Source: Vulgatibacter incomptus
GTDB taxonomy: Bacteria; Myxococcota; Myxococcia; Myxococcales; Vulgatibacteraceae
Direction of reading: 5' to 3'
DNA length: 64,000 nucleotides
Assembly: GCF_001263175.1 (NCBI RefSeq)
Contig: NZ_CP012332.1
Coordinates: forward strand, 242,001 to 306,000
Below the pieces are notes generated by a model that did no database searches, was not told where the DNA came from, and saw nothing but the letters and a program-made list of their open reading frames with translations. Shown in pieces: positions 7,824-16,469 of the stretch. Positions within the stretch are counted from its first letter, which is position 1, and every line of letters starts with the position of its first letter. A program made the translations under genes and the position numbers.

Positions 7824-8850
7824 CCCGACGGATGAGCAGCGAGGCCGCGCCGACCGCGATGTGCGAGATGACCGTCGTGAGGTGGGTGAGCACCGCGAGG
7901 GTGGCGGCCTGCTCCGGCGTGGCGCCGAGGAGCCGCGCGGCCCAGGTACACGAGAGGTAATACATCCCGAGACCGGCCGGGACCCCTGGGGGGCTCTGGC
8001 CCAGCGTCACCGCGGCGAGGAGGATCACGCCGGCGAAGAAGCCCGCGTGGACGCCCGCGCCGTAGAGGGCGATGGTGTAGCCGGTGGAGACCGAGGCGAT
8101 CGCCACCAGGGTGCCGAGGAAGGCGAGGCCGATGCGCTTGGCGGAGCCGCTCGCGGCGATCCCGACGCCCAGGTCCCGCAAGGCCTTCTGGATCTTCGGG
8201 TAGCGGCCCTTGGCCTCCAGCCAGTCGGCGATCCGCGGCGTGAACTTCGCCGCCAGGAAGAGCACGCCGATCAGGATCGGGACGGCGATGGCGACGCCGG
8301 TGAGGCCGCCGGTGAAGTTGCCGTTGCCTCCGAAGAAGGGGCCGCTCGGCGAGAGGGAGACCAGGACGAGGAGGGCCACCAGATCGAGGAGCTTGCAGAC
8401 GAGGATTGTCCCCAGGCTCTGGGCGAAGGCGATCGGCTTCCCCCTCTTCTTGGTGAAGTGGGTGAGCGTCATCGCCCGCAGCGCCTCGCCGAGCTTGCCG
8501 GGGATCACGTTGTTGCCCAGGAGGCCGATGGCCACCGAGTGGTAGCGGTCGGAGTAGCGCGGCTTGGGCTTTGCGAGGGTGAAGCCCCAGCGGAAGGCGC
8601 GAAGCGGCGCCATCGAGGCGGAGAAGAGGAAGAAGAGGCCGACCCACCAGAGGTGCGAGGGGAGGTCCGCGACCCACTGCGAGAGCGGGAAGCGGGGGAC
8701 CACGTGCAGGCCGCCCTCGAAGACGGGGCGGAAGAAGGCCGAGCCGATCAGTACGACCGTGAGCGAGATGGCGACGATGGCTCCCGCCACCCGCTTGGCG
8801 AGCTTGCCCAGGCCGAGGGTCGGGCGCGTATCGGGGATCGCCGTGTTCAT
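7747..8850 (-). CDS. Lysylphosphatidylglycerol synthase TM-region / UPF0104 membrane protein
   Basis: This 367-residue polytopic protein has about eight hydrophobic helices and the family signatures LLGNNVIPGKLGEALRAM and LGQSPPGVPAGLGMYY. The family is the flippase-like transmembrane half of MprF (PF03706), found alone in many bacteria and proposed to move or modify lipids in the membrane. The ATG at 8850 overlaps the stop of the upstream phosphodiesterase-like gene (ATGA, 8847-8850), so the two are co-translated. The C-terminal basic tail runs antisense through the last 77 bases of the TreT-like gene. Confidence 0.82.
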   Translation of the reverse strand: MNTAIPDTRPTLGLGKLAKRVAGAIVAISLTVVLIGSAFFRPVFEGGLHVVPRFPLSQWVADLPSHLWWVGLFFLFSASMAPLRAFRWGFTLAKPKPRYSDRYHSVAIGLLGNNVIPGKLGEALRAMTLTHFTKKRGKPIAFAQSLGTILVCKLLDLVALLVLVSLSPSGPFFGGNGNFTGGLTGVAIAVPILIGVLFLAAKFTPRIADWLEAKGRYPKIQKALRDLGVGIAASGSAKRIGLAFLGTLVAIASVSTGYTIALYGAGVHAGFFAGVILLAAVTLGQSPPGVPAGLGMYYLSCTWAARLLGATPEQAATLAVLTHLTTVISHIAVGAASLLIRRVRLRDLVPRGRDRRPAESPESVRGS

Positions 8851-10547
8851 TTCGGTTCGTTCGACTCCTGCGCTCCGTAGAGCGTGTGAAGGGCGGCGTA
8901 GAGGTCGGCGCCGTGGCAGACTCGCGAGAGGTCCAGGCCTGCGGGATGGAGGACGAAGGTCTCGGTCTCCTCTGGTGAAGGCCCGCCGTGCGATGACAAC
9001 TCCCATGAGAAGGCAACGCAGGCGTCGTCGAACCAAGTCCCGTAAAGAAGCAGATCGCCGGACGAGGGCGAGCTCGCGAGGTCCTCGAGCAGGCTGGCGA
9101 CGGCTCGGGGAGAGGCGCCTCGCGGGACGGTGGCGGGATCCGCCGGATCGACGAGCCGGGAGCCGGCGAGGGCGATGGCCTTGCCCTCGGCGCGCATGGC
9201 GACGAGGCCGATCCCCGGGCAGGTGAGCGCGCGAGCGAGGATCTCCGGGCGGTGTTCGGCGATCCGGGCGGCGTCCCAGGGCTCACCGCCGCCCAGATAG
9301 ACGTGGGCGTAGTTGCCGGAGTCGATCACGGTCGGAGGGGAATCGGGCGATCGGCCGATGGACTTCGGCGCGCCCAGGCTCCGCGTGAGCTCGGGCGAGA
9401 GCTCGGGGATCGAGTCTCCGTCGGCCTGGCCTTCGAGCCAGCCCTGGAGGGAGTGGCCGAAGAGCTTCTCGAAGGGCACGGCGGGGATGTGCCCGTGGTC
9501 GGTGATCACGAAGACGTCGGGTGGCTCGGGGACCTCTTGGGCCAGCGCGAAGAGGGCCTCGACCGACTCGTCGATCCGCCGCAGGGTCTGCATGGCGAAG
9601 TCCGGGCCCCGACGGTGCGAGAACTCGTCGAACTCGTGGAGGCAGACGAAGGTGCGGGGCACGCCTCGCATCAGGTCGAGGAGCGCCAGGCTCTTGGACG
9701 CCTCCGCCACCAGCGTTCCGACTCCGAGGTGGTTGAACAAGAAGCGGAGCTCGTGGCGGGTGCTGCCCATCCACGGGCAGAAGGCCGCCGTCGTGGCGAA
9801 GAAGCCCGGGGTCTCGAGGCCGAGGCGGAAGAGGAGCCGCGCCAGGGTCTGGACGTGGATCGTGCCCTGGGCGTGGAGATCGCCCGGCTCGCGCAAGGCC
9901 GCCTGCGCCGCGTGGAGTCTGCGGGCGATGTGGGCGGCTGGCAGGCCGGCGAACATGCGCTCGAGGCCGTTCCTCGCGTTCTTGGCCGAGGGCTCACCGC
10001 CCTGGGAGGTGAGGAATCGCCCGATACCCGCGGTAGTGAGGGGGCTGTCGCTGCCGCCTGCGAGGATCGAGGCGTAGCTCGTCCCGCCGGCGAGGAGGCC
10101 GGGACCGGCGCTCTCGCGGAGCCGGGACTCGATGATCGCGGCGTCGGCCGGGACGTTCATCTTCACCGCCCGGCCCGACGCCCGATCCAGCCAGGAGAAG
10201 GAGGGGACGTCGGGGTAGCGCTGCCCGAAGAAGAGGCCCGCCTGGAAGGCCGTGGTGGTGGAGGGCATGCCCGAGAAGCAGCGGGATTCCCGGTAGCCGA
10301 GCCCGTCCCGAAGCGAGGGGAGGAAGCGGATCAGGCGATCGTTCGTCGCCCTCCGAAGGACGCTGCCTCCCACGCCATCCACGAAGATCAGGAGGAGCCT
10401 GTTCCCCTGGGGCGGGAGCGGACGGACGAGGGGAAGGAGCGCCCGGACCGTCGAGCGCGCCCAGCGGCGAACCGCTGGACGGATCGGGACATCGAGCACA
10501 TGGGGCCTCGAGCGGAGGCCTTCTTTGCGAGCCGTCCGGGTGACCAT
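8847..10547 (-). CDS. Alkaline-phosphatase-superfamily hydrolase (phosphodiesterase-like), paralogue 2
   Basis: This 566-residue protein parallels the one at 2455-4110. It has LLIFVDGVGGS (metal Asp), MPSTTTAFQAGLFFG (nucleophile Thr region), LLAGGTSYASILAGG, DEFSHRRGP, ITDHGHIP and a terminal SSHGG with ETFVLHP. It is a metal-dependent phosphoesterase or phosphotransferase of unknown substrate. It overlaps the LPG-synthase-like membrane protein by ATGA, which suggests a lipid-linked or membrane-surface substrate. No signal peptide is evident. The start at 10547 has only a weak ribosome site, and the true start could lie a little downstream. Confidence 0.8.
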   Translation of the reverse strand: MVTRTARKEGLRSRPHVLDVPIRPAVRRWARSTVRALLPLVRPLPPQGNRLLLIFVDGVGGSVLRRATNDRLIRFLPSLRDGLGYRESRCFSGMPSTTTAFQAGLFFGQRYPDVPSFSWLDRASGRAVKMNVPADAAIIESRLRESAGPGLLAGGTSYASILAGGSDSPLTTAGIGRFLTSQGGEPSAKNARNGLERMFAGLPAAHIARRLHAAQAALREPGDLHAQGTIHVQTLARLLFRLGLETPGFFATTAAFCPWMGSTRHELRFLFNHLGVGTLVAEASKSLALLDLMRGVPRTFVCLHEFDEFSHRRGPDFAMQTLRRIDESVEALFALAQEVPEPPDVFVITDHGHIPAVPFEKLFGHSLQGWLEGQADGDSIPELSPELTRSLGAPKSIGRSPDSPPTVIDSGNYAHVYLGGGEPWDAARIAEHRPEILARALTCPGIGLVAMRAEGKAIALAGSRLVDPADPATVPRGASPRAVASLLEDLASSPSSGDLLLYGTWFDDACVAFSWELSSHGGPSPEETETFVLHPAGLDLSRVCHGADLYAALHTLYGAQESNEPK

Positions 10548-10604
10548 GCACCCACAAGGTGGTGCCGTGTCGACTCGTGGGCACGGCGACGGCTCGTGGG
10601 CTCG

Positions 10605-11162
10605 TCAGGCAGGCTCGTAGCGGATCTCGAGGATCGCCAGATCTGCCTCGCCCTTTGGGCGGACGACGTGGACCTCGTCGCCCACCTTCTTGCCCAGGAG
10701 CGCCCGGGCCAGCGGGGACTCGACGCTGATCTTCCCCGAGCGGACGTCGAGCTCGTCGGGGCCGACGATCCGGTAGGTCGCCTCCTCTCCGTCCTCGTCC
10801 TCCACGCGCACCCACGCGCCGAAGAAGACCTTGCCCTCCTGCTCCGCCGACGGCTCGACCACCGTGAGGGCGTCCAGGCGCTTGGAGAGGAAGCGGATGC
10901 GGCGGTCGATCTCCCGGAGCTTCTTCTTGCCGTAGATGTACTCGGCGTTCTCCGAGCGATCGCCCTGGGCGGCGGCCCACATCACCTCGGTGGTGACCTT
11001 GGGCCGGTCCACCTTCCAGAGCCTCTCGAGCTCGGCCTGCAGGGTCTTGAAGCCCTCGGGCGTGATGTACCGCTTGCCGCGGGGACGGGTCTCGTCCTCC
11101 TCGATCTCCTCGGGAGAGAGGTCCAGCTCCTCGCCGTCGTCCTTCACGAATGCCTTGGACAT
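10605..11162 (-). CDS. greB: Transcript cleavage factor GreB-like
   Basis: The protein has 185 residues. After an acidic 30-residue N-terminal extension comes the Gre coiled-coil (YITPEGFKTLQAELERLW) with the GreB-type tip GDRSENAEYIYGKKKLREIDRRIRFL, then a C-terminal FKBP-like domain. The acidic pair in the loop (D and E of GDRSENAEY) is the catalytic feature that promotes RNA cleavage in the RNA polymerase secondary channel and rescues backtracked complexes. It stands alone between the phosphodiesterase operon and the tRNA operon. Confidence 0.92.
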   Translation of the reverse strand: MSKAFVKDDGEELDLSPEEIEEDETRPRGKRYITPEGFKTLQAELERLWKVDRPKVTTEVMWAAAQGDRSENAEYIYGKKKLREIDRRIRFLSKRLDALTVVEPSAEQEGKVFFGAWVRVEDEDGEEATYRIVGPDELDVRSGKISVESPLARALLGKKVGDEVHVVRPKGEADLAILEIRYEPA

Positions 11163-11231
11163 ATCCCGAGGGTCGCCGCGGCCTCGTTGCAGGTCAAGCG
11201 GCAGGGGGGCGATCGTCGCCTGGAAAAAAAA

Positions 11232-11263
11232 GAGGCCGGGCGCCGCGAAGTGCGCCCGGCCTC
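11232..11263 (-). terminator. Intrinsic terminator of the tRNA operon
   Basis: GAGGCCGGGCGC (11232-11243) pairs perfectly with GCGCCCGGCCTC (11252-11263) around an 8-base loop. The plus strand shows seven A's at 11224-11230, read as a T run after the stem on the minus strand. This is a textbook Rho-independent terminator directly after tRNA-Glu. TTTT at 11266-11269 gives some activity in the other direction too. Confidence 0.88.
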
Positions 11264-11268
11264 GATTT

Positions 11269-11344
11269 TGGCGTCCCCAGGGGGATTCGAACCCCCGTTA
11301 CCGCCTTGAAAGGGCAGCGTCCTGGGCCTCTAGACGATGGGGAC
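11269..11344 (-). tRNA. tRNA-Glu (TTC anticodon)
   Basis: The RNA is 76 bases including an encoded CCA (complement of 11269-11271). The acceptor GTCCCCA pairs with TGGGGAC, the discriminator is G, and a GGTTCGAATCC T-arm is present. The anticodon loop CTTTCAA reads TTC for glutamate. It follows tRNA-Lys by 12 bases in the same transcript and ends at the intrinsic terminator. Confidence 0.95.
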
Positions 11345-11356
11345 GTGTACAGTTGC

Positions 11357-11431
11357 TGGTGAGCCGCGTGGGAGTTGAACCCACAACCATCGGCTTAAAA
11401 GGCCGTTGCTCTGCCATTGAGCTAGCGGCTC
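11357..11431 (-). tRNA. tRNA-Lys (TTT anticodon)
   Basis: The RNA is 75 bases with encoded CCA (complement of 11357-11359). The acceptor GAGCCGC pairs with GCGGCTC, the discriminator is A, and the D-arm contains TAGCTCAATGGCAGAGCA. The anticodon loop CTTTTAA gives TTT. It is the first gene of the two-tRNA operon, directly downstream of a good sigma-70-like promoter. Confidence 0.95.
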
Positions 11432-11447
11432 CAACGAAATCGCGCGC

Positions 11448-11477
11448 ACTCTAGGGCCCGGGGCCCGCTCGAGTCAA
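11448..11477 (-). promoter_or_regulatory. Sigma-70-like promoter of the tRNA operon
   Basis: On the minus strand TTGACT (-35, 11477-11472) is separated by 18 bases from TAGAGT (-10, 11453-11448). The predicted start falls about 10 bases before the 5' end of tRNA-Lys. The spacer is GC-rich, as expected for a highly expressed tRNA promoter. Confidence 0.7.
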
Positions 11478-11511
11478 CGGCGACTTTTCGCAAATTGCCA
11501 GGAGCCGTGGC

Positions 11512-12096
11512 TTAGCGGCGGCCACCCTTGGCGGCGGCGACCACCACCTTCATCTGCTGCTTGAAGCCGTCGCAGCTCACCTCGATCGTCGTCTCGCCGG
11601 GATCGTGGGCCCACACCTGCTTGCCGCTGTCGGTGGTGCAGATCTTCTCGTTCGCGCACTTCATGCGGACGAGGCGACCCTCCATCTCCTTGCCGAGCGC
11701 GTTCAGGACGCGGATCTTCGGGAGGACCGGATCGCCGTCCTGCACGAGCTGGAGCTCGAGGGGCTCGACGACGAGCTTCTCCACCGTGTTCACGTCGACG
11801 AGCAGGTCGCCGGCGAGGTCGCCGCGGGAGGCCGTGATTCGGGTCTGGCCGGGACCCCTCGCCGTGATCATGCCGGCGTCGTCGACCGTCGCGACCTTCT
11901 CGTCCTCGGAGACCCACTTCGTCGGCTTCGCAGAGGGGAAGACCTGGCCGCGGCGGTTCTTCGCGACCGCGCGCGCAGGCCTCGCGGCGCCTCGGGTCTC
12001 GAAGGAGATCGAGGTCGGCTCCATCTCGTAGAAGTCGGGCTTGGAGCATCCGGCGACTGCGACCGCGAGACCCAATGCGAGCAGCAACGTGCGCAT
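11512..12096 (-). CDS. Secreted lipoprotein with bacterial Ig-like (Big2-type) domains
   Basis: The protein has 194 residues. A lipoprotein signal peptide MRTLLLALGLAVAVAGC ends in the lipobox AVAGC. The mature part has two beta-sandwich-like stretches, with PTKWVSEDEKVATVDDAGMITARGPGQTRITAS matching the Big2 pattern (W-S-D-VA-V-x-GxITA-GxGxTxIT). A Cys pair lies near the end. It is probably anchored in the outer or inner membrane, with unknown binding partner. The start is the ATG at 12096 with GAGGAGAAGAG. The upstream in-frame ATG at 12159 would hide the signal peptide. Confidence 0.8.
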   Translation of the reverse strand: MRTLLLALGLAVAVAGCSKPDFYEMEPTSISFETRGAARPARAVAKNRRGQVFPSAKPTKWVSEDEKVATVDDAGMITARGPGQTRITASRGDLAGDLLVDVNTVEKLVVEPLELQLVQDGDPVLPKIRVLNALGKEMEGRLVRMKCANEKICTTDSGKQVWAHDPGETTIEVSCDGFKQQMKVVVAAAKGGRR

Positions 12097-12155
12097 CTCT
12101 TCTCCTCGTTTGCGATGGCCCCAACTCGTACCATTCACGGAGCCGATCGCGCAAT

Positions 12156-12695
12156 TCATCGGGCGCGGGTGCGCCTGGCCACGGCGAAGACCTGGGCCGA
12201 GTCGTCGTCGACGGCCGGCGGCTTCAGCTCCTCCGGCCCGGCGGACGGCCGTCCTCCGCCTCCGCGGATCGTGTCGAAGGCGCGGGTGATCCGCTGCATC
12301 TGCACGGGATCTCCGCCGCGATCCGGATGATGCCGGAGGGCGAGCTCCCGGAAGCGCGCGCGGACCGTCTCGAGGGAGGCGCCGGGCGGTACTCCCAGCA
12401 CGAACCAGGGATCGTCCTCGTCCAGCCGACGCAGGAAGGCCTCGAGCCGGCTCTTGGCCTGCTGGAAGCGGGCCTCGCGGACCGCCTCCCCCCCAGGCGC
12501 GGGCAAGGCGGGGCGCACGCCCGCGCCTCTACGGAGCACCTCGCCGTAGCTCGAGGCGTAGGTTCGAACACAGCGGGCACACGAGTAGTACGCTCCGCCG
12601 CTCGCAGCAGCGCCGACGCGGGAGAGGCGTGTTCCACAGTGGGAGCACTCCAGCTCCTCCGATTCCCAGTCCGTGTTCCTGTTAGGCTGCGCCAC
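12156..12695 (-). CDS. J-domain protein with N-terminal zinc finger
   Basis: The protein has 179 residues. An N-terminal CSHCGTRL...CARC pattern (CxxC twice, about residues 17-42) looks like a zinc ribbon. A C-terminal J domain (about residues 95-150) contains LGVPPGASLETVRARFRELALRHHPDRGGDP with the HPD tripeptide that stimulates DnaK ATPase. It is probably a specialised DnaK co-chaperone, not canonical DnaJ, since the Gly/Phe and central Cys-rich regions are missing. It is divergent from the SpoIID-type gene. Confidence 0.85.
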   Translation of the reverse strand: MAQPNRNTDWESEELECSHCGTRLSRVGAAASGGAYYSCARCVRTYASSYGEVLRRGAGVRPALPAPGGEAVREARFQQAKSRLEAFLRRLDEDDPWFVLGVPPGASLETVRARFRELALRHHPDRGGDPVQMQRITRAFDTIRGGGGRPSAGPEELKPPAVDDDSAQVFAVARRTRAR

Positions 12696-12766
12696 GCCTG
12701 CGATCTATGCCGGATCCGTGTGGGCCTTGTGGGACAACTGCGGACATGCCCTGTGGAAAACGAGCC

Positions 12767-14545
12767 ATGACTTCGCGCCTTCTGCAGGGGATCGCGATCC
12801 TGGCCGCATGGGTCGGCGGTGTGGCTGCGCCGGGCGCTGCGGCCGCCGCTGGAACGCAAGCGCGCCTCGGGGCAGCGACGCAGGGGCGGACTGCCGCGGC
12901 GGCTCGCCGTCCACCGGCGAACAAGCATGGAGCGTCCGGTGCCGACGCCGGGGCAGCGTCCCGCCTCGAGGCGCAGGTCGATCCCCTCGAGCTCCTCTGG
13001 AGCCATCGTCTCGATTTCGCGCCGGACGGCAGCCCGCTCGTGTCGGTGCGGATCGGCGAGGGGGAGCGGGAGCTCGCGCTGGTGCCCAAGGGAAACGTTC
13101 GGATTTCCCTGAGGGGCAAGGGCGCGAAGGCCCTCGAAGGCCCGGCTGGCGGGACCTGGCGGTTCCGGATCCGCGACGGCGTTCCCGCCCGGATCCGGTG
13201 GGCACCGCGGGTCGCCGAGGTCGACCTCGCCGGGAAGGCCGCCGTCGGCGCCGAGCTGGAGCGGTGGGCCGGGCGCGGCTACGACGCGCGGGCCGTGATC
13301 GTCGGCGGCGTCTTCGGCTTCTCCGGTCGGGTGGTCGACAATCGGCGATACGCGATTCTCCTCGGTGCGCCCGGTTCGCGCGACGACGCCGAGCGGCTCG
13401 CGGCGGACGTGCGGGAGCGCTTCGGTGATCCGGTGTCTCTGTTTTCCGAGCTCGAGGCCCGCCCCCAGGGCGTCGTCGAGATCATCGACCCACGCGGAAA
13501 GAAAGTGGCCGAATCCCCCGGCGCCGCCGTGGTGGAGGTGCCGGGCGGCGGCGGGATCACCGTCCTCGGCGTCGAGCACGACATGGGCTACGCCGCCCAC
13601 GGCCGCGAGGATCGCACCTATCGCGGCAAGGTCTTCGTGACGGTGGACTCGCAGGGGAGGGCGGCGGCGGTGAGCGTACTCCCGATGGAGGAGCTCCTCC
13701 GCGGGATCGTCCCCAGCGAGATCTTCGCGTCTGCGCCTTCCGAGGCCCTCCAGGCCCAGGCCGTCGCGGCCCGCGGCGAGGTCCTCGCCAAGATCGGCGC
13801 GCGCCACCTCGGTGATCCCTTCCTCCTCTGTGCCGAGCAGCACTGCCAGGTCTACAAGGGCCTCTCGGGCGAGCATCCCCGCACCGACGAGGCCATCGCG
13901 GCGTCTCGGGGCGAGGTCCTTTTCGGGAGCCGCGGCGGCCTCGTCGACTCCGTCTACTCCTCGACCTGCGGCGGCCACACCGAGAACAACGAGGCCGTCT
14001 GGGGCACGCCTCCCGACCCCAACCTGCGCGGCGTGCCCGACTGGATCGGCCACCCCGAGCTCGCCGCCTACGCCTCCGGGATCGCGGAGGGAAAGGTCGC
14101 GCGATTCCTCTCCGCCGACGTACCGGGCATGTGCAGCTCGGCGACCTTCGCGCGGAAGGAGAAATATCGCTGGGAGCGGCGGTTCACGGCGGCGGAGCTC
14201 GACGAGATCGTTGCGTCCTTCGGTGTCGGAAAGGTCGTCTCACTCGAGGTGACCGGTCGCGGCGTGTCGGGCCGCGCCACCGGCCTCGCGATCCGCGGCA
14301 GCCTCGGCAGCCACGTGATCAACGGCGAGCTTGCGATCCGCAGGCTCCTCAAGAACCTCAACTCGTCGCTCTTCGTCATCGAGCGGGAGGGCCCGGCGGG
14401 CGCGTGGCGTTTCCGGGGCGCGGGCTGGGGCCACGGCGTCGGCATGTGCCAGATAGGCGCCATCGGCCGCGCCGAGCTCGGCCACGACCACGCCGCGATC
14501 CTGCGCCACTACTACAACGGCGCCGACCTCGTGCGGCTTTACTGA
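12767..14545 (+). CDS. SpoIID/LytB-domain exported protein
   Basis: The protein has 592 residues with a signal peptide (MTSRLLQGIAILAAWVGGVAAPGAAAAAG). After an alanine-rich linker and about 250 residues with a possible SPOR-like segment comes the SpoIID domain: MEELLRGIVPSEI, EALQAQAVAARGEVLAKIG, the CQVYKG region, STCGGHTENNEAVW and the final GWGHGVGMCQIGA. SpoIID proteins are lytic transglycosylases acting on denuded glycan. In Gram-negative bacteria they are periplasmic peptidoglycan hydrolases. The start at 12767 puts the signal peptide first. An upstream ATG at 12707 adds 20 unlikely residues. Confidence 0.88.
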   Translation: MTSRLLQGIAILAAWVGGVAAPGAAAAAGTQARLGAATQGRTAAAARRPPANKHGASGADAGAASRLEAQVDPLELLWSHRLDFAPDGSPLVSVRIGEGERELALVPKGNVRISLRGKGAKALEGPAGGTWRFRIRDGVPARIRWAPRVAEVDLAGKAAVGAELERWAGRGYDARAVIVGGVFGFSGRVVDNRRYAILLGAPGSRDDAERLAADVRERFGDPVSLFSELEARPQGVVEIIDPRGKKVAESPGAAVVEVPGGGGITVLGVEHDMGYAAHGREDRTYRGKVFVTVDSQGRAAAVSVLPMEELLRGIVPSEIFASAPSEALQAQAVAARGEVLAKIGARHLGDPFLLCAEQHCQVYKGLSGEHPRTDEAIAASRGEVLFGSRGGLVDSVYSSTCGGHTENNEAVWGTPPDPNLRGVPDWIGHPELAAYASGIAEGKVARFLSADVPGMCSSATFARKEKYRWERRFTAAELDEIVASFGVGKVVSLEVTGRGVSGRATGLAIRGSLGSHVINGELAIRRLLKNLNSSLFVIEREGPAGAWRFRGAGWGHGVGMCQIGAIGRAELGHDHAAILRHYYNGADLVRLY

Positions 14546-14658
14546 ACGTGTCTTCGGGAAGAAGGGGGATCGCTTGGTCGTTTGCCAGCACTAGCTGCTG
14601 GCGCTCGAGCAATCGGGGGAGTGATTTCCTTTCCTGCGGGCGTTAGCTTTGGGCTTTG

Positions 14659-15882
14659 GTGGACCCGACGATCCGAGAGCGCCGGCGCCGCGTCGCCGCA
14701 AGGATGGCCCGAAAGCGGCTGCTGGTCGCGCTCGTCCTCGCGGCGCTCTTCCACCTGGTGGCGATCCCGCTGACGATGCTCTCCTTCCGGTTCGAGCCGG
14801 GCAAGGAGCCCGAGGTGGCGCTGGTGCGGATCCCGGCGTCCCAGTGGGACGCCGCGGCCGGTGTCGCCCGCGAAGGAGCGAAGCAGAAGCCGCCCATGGA
14901 GAAGGCCGAGGCGGCGAAAGAGAAGGAGCAGGAGACGCCTCCCCCGGAGGAGAAGAAGAAGGAGCCGGAGAAGGCGCCGGGGCAGGTGGTGGAGACGGCC
15001 CCGGGCAACGGCGAGACTTCGCCGGACTCGAAGTTCTCGGCGGAGTCGAACAACCGGGTGGACAAGCAGACGATCTCCCGCGACCGTCGGGCCGGGGCGA
15101 ACGTGACGACGCCGAAGGCCACCGCGCCCGCGGCGGATGCGGGAGCCCCTGGCGAGGAAGCGGGCCAGTCCGTCGGCGTCGTCGGCGAGGCGGGCAAGGA
15201 CAAGGGCAAGGCCCAGAAGGCCCGCGGCAAGGTGGAGATCCCGTCGGTCGAGCGTAAGGACGAGCTCTCGATGAAGGTCTCGCCGAACGGGGCCGGAAAG
15301 ATCCCGAACCAGAAGGGCTCCGACGAGCTGCAGGGCAACTCCGATCGCTTCCGCATCCAGGTGGGGGAGGGTGACGGCGAGGAGGAGCGCGAGGGCGGGG
15401 GCGGCACGCAGCCGGGAGGCGAGCTGAAGCTCTTCCCGAGCGCGGCGGTGGTGGATCGGATCACGGGCGCGCCCGCGCCGGATCACGTGGAGGGCGTTGA
15501 CGAGGGCGAGGGCACCTTCCTGAACACCCGGGAGTGGCGCTTCGCCTCGTTCATGAACCGCCTGAAGGCCGGCGTGGCGCGCACCTGGGATCCGAGCGCG
15601 GTGGCGCGGGTGCGGGATCCGTCGGGAAACATCTACCTCTGGAAGGATCGCTACACGCTGCTGTCGGTGACGCTCCGCGAGGACGGAAGCCTCGAGGGCG
15701 CCTACGTGGAGAAGTCGAGCGGCGTGGACTTCCTCGACCGCGAGGCGATGGCGGCCTTCGAGAGGGCGCAGCCCTTTCCGCATCCGCCGAAGGGGCTGAT
15801 GGGCGAGGACGGGCGGATCCACTTCCAGTTCGGCTTCTTCATCGACACCAACCGGGGCGGCATTCGCATCTTCCGCCGGTAG
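14659..15882 (+). CDS. TonB-like energy transducer with long charged linker
   Basis: The protein has about 407 residues. A short basic cytoplasmic tail precedes one transmembrane helix (LLVALVLAALFHLVAIPLTML, about residues 20-42). Then follow a long Pro/Lys/Glu linker and a C-terminal TonB-type domain (about residues 295-405) with FMNRLKAGVARTWDP, LLSVTLREDGSL, SSGVDFLDREAMAAFERAQPFPHPP and FQFGFF. It would carry proton-motive energy across the periplasm to an outer-membrane partner. The start is GTG at 14659 or TTG at 14656, without a clear ribosome site. ExbB/ExbD and a TonB-dependent receptor are not adjacent. Confidence 0.8.
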   Translation: MDPTIRERRRRVAARMARKRLLVALVLAALFHLVAIPLTMLSFRFEPGKEPEVALVRIPASQWDAAAGVAREGAKQKPPMEKAEAAKEKEQETPPPEEKKKEPEKAPGQVVETAPGNGETSPDSKFSAESNNRVDKQTISRDRRAGANVTTPKATAPAADAGAPGEEAGQSVGVVGEAGKDKGKAQKARGKVEIPSVERKDELSMKVSPNGAGKIPNQKGSDELQGNSDRFRIQVGEGDGEEEREGGGGTQPGGELKLFPSAAVVDRITGAPAPDHVEGVDEGEGTFLNTREWRFASFMNRLKAGVARTWDPSAVARVRDPSGNIYLWKDRYTLLSVTLREDGSLEGAYVEKSSGVDFLDREAMAAFERAQPFPHPPKGLMGEDGRIHFQFGFFIDTNRGGIRIFRR

Positions 15883-15905
15883 GCGGGGCAGCGCATGTTG
15901 CAGGC

Positions 15906-16394
15906 ATGAGGGGACTCCTGGTGCCGCTGGCTGCCGCCCTGCTCCTCATGGGGTGTCCGGCGAAGGAGGGGGCGAAGACCGAAGTCCACCTCCCGGGTGG
16001 GCCGGAGGATCGGTCCGAGCAGCATCCCGGGCTCAGCTCGGCGCAGGAGGATCTCGACCTTCTCGCACCCGAGAAGATGCGGCCCGACTTCCTGGCGGAT
16101 CGCTACGAGGCAGGCGGGGGCTGGCTCTCGCCGGACCTGGGCCCGTCCAACGTGGTCAGGGGCAGCGTGGCGGCGGTGCAGCCCGGCGTGCTGCGGGTGG
16201 CGAGCGAGGGCCAGCAGGTGGAGCTGGGGCTGGGCCAGCATCCGCTGACCACCTGGCACGGCTCGCTGATCTCGGTGCAGGTGATCCCGGAGGGCGCGCC
16301 GGTGCGCGCGCTCTTCCACGTGGATCCCGTCACCGGGCAGAAGAAGGCGGATCGGATCGAGCTCCTGACACCGCCGGCCCACCCGTTTCCGTAG
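15906..16394 (+). CDS. Putative lipoprotein
   Basis: This 162-residue protein has a clear lipoprotein signal, MRGLLVPLAAALLLMGC, with lipobox LLMGC. The mature part is polar, then contains a probable beta-rich C-terminal half (GSVAAVQPGVLRVASEGQQVELGL, LISVQVIPEGAPVRALFHVDPVTG) that could form a small OB- or barrel-like fold. I know no family. It follows the TonB-like gene by 23 bases and is probably co-transcribed. A strong hairpin lies 17 bases after its stop. Confidence 0.7.
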   Translation: MRGLLVPLAAALLLMGCPAKEGAKTEVHLPGGPEDRSEQHPGLSSAQEDLDLLAPEKMRPDFLADRYEAGGGWLSPDLGPSNVVRGSVAAVQPGVLRVASEGQQVELGLGQHPLTTWHGSLISVQVIPEGAPVRALFHVDPVTGQKKADRIELLTPPAHPFP

Positions 16395-16410
16395 AAGCCC
16401 GAACGCAGAC

Positions 16411-16442
16411 GGGGCGCGAGAGGGAAACCCTCTTCGCGCCCC
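16411..16442. terminator. Bidirectional hairpin between the lipoprotein gene and gcvPB
   Basis: GGGGCGCGAGAGGG (16411-16424) pairs with CCCTCTTCGCGCCCC (16428-16442) with one bulged base and an AAA loop. It lies between two convergent genes (stops at 16394 and 16470) and could end transcripts from both sides, although there is no long T-run. Confidence 0.6.
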
Positions 16443-16469
16443 GGTCGAAAGCAGCGAGAAAGCGCTCTC

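Noticed and set aside
5281-8892. A GAGCGTGTGAAG repeat at 5281 and again near 8881
   Set aside because: Twelve shared bases, one copy inside a coding region, with no further similarity around them. Chance is enough.
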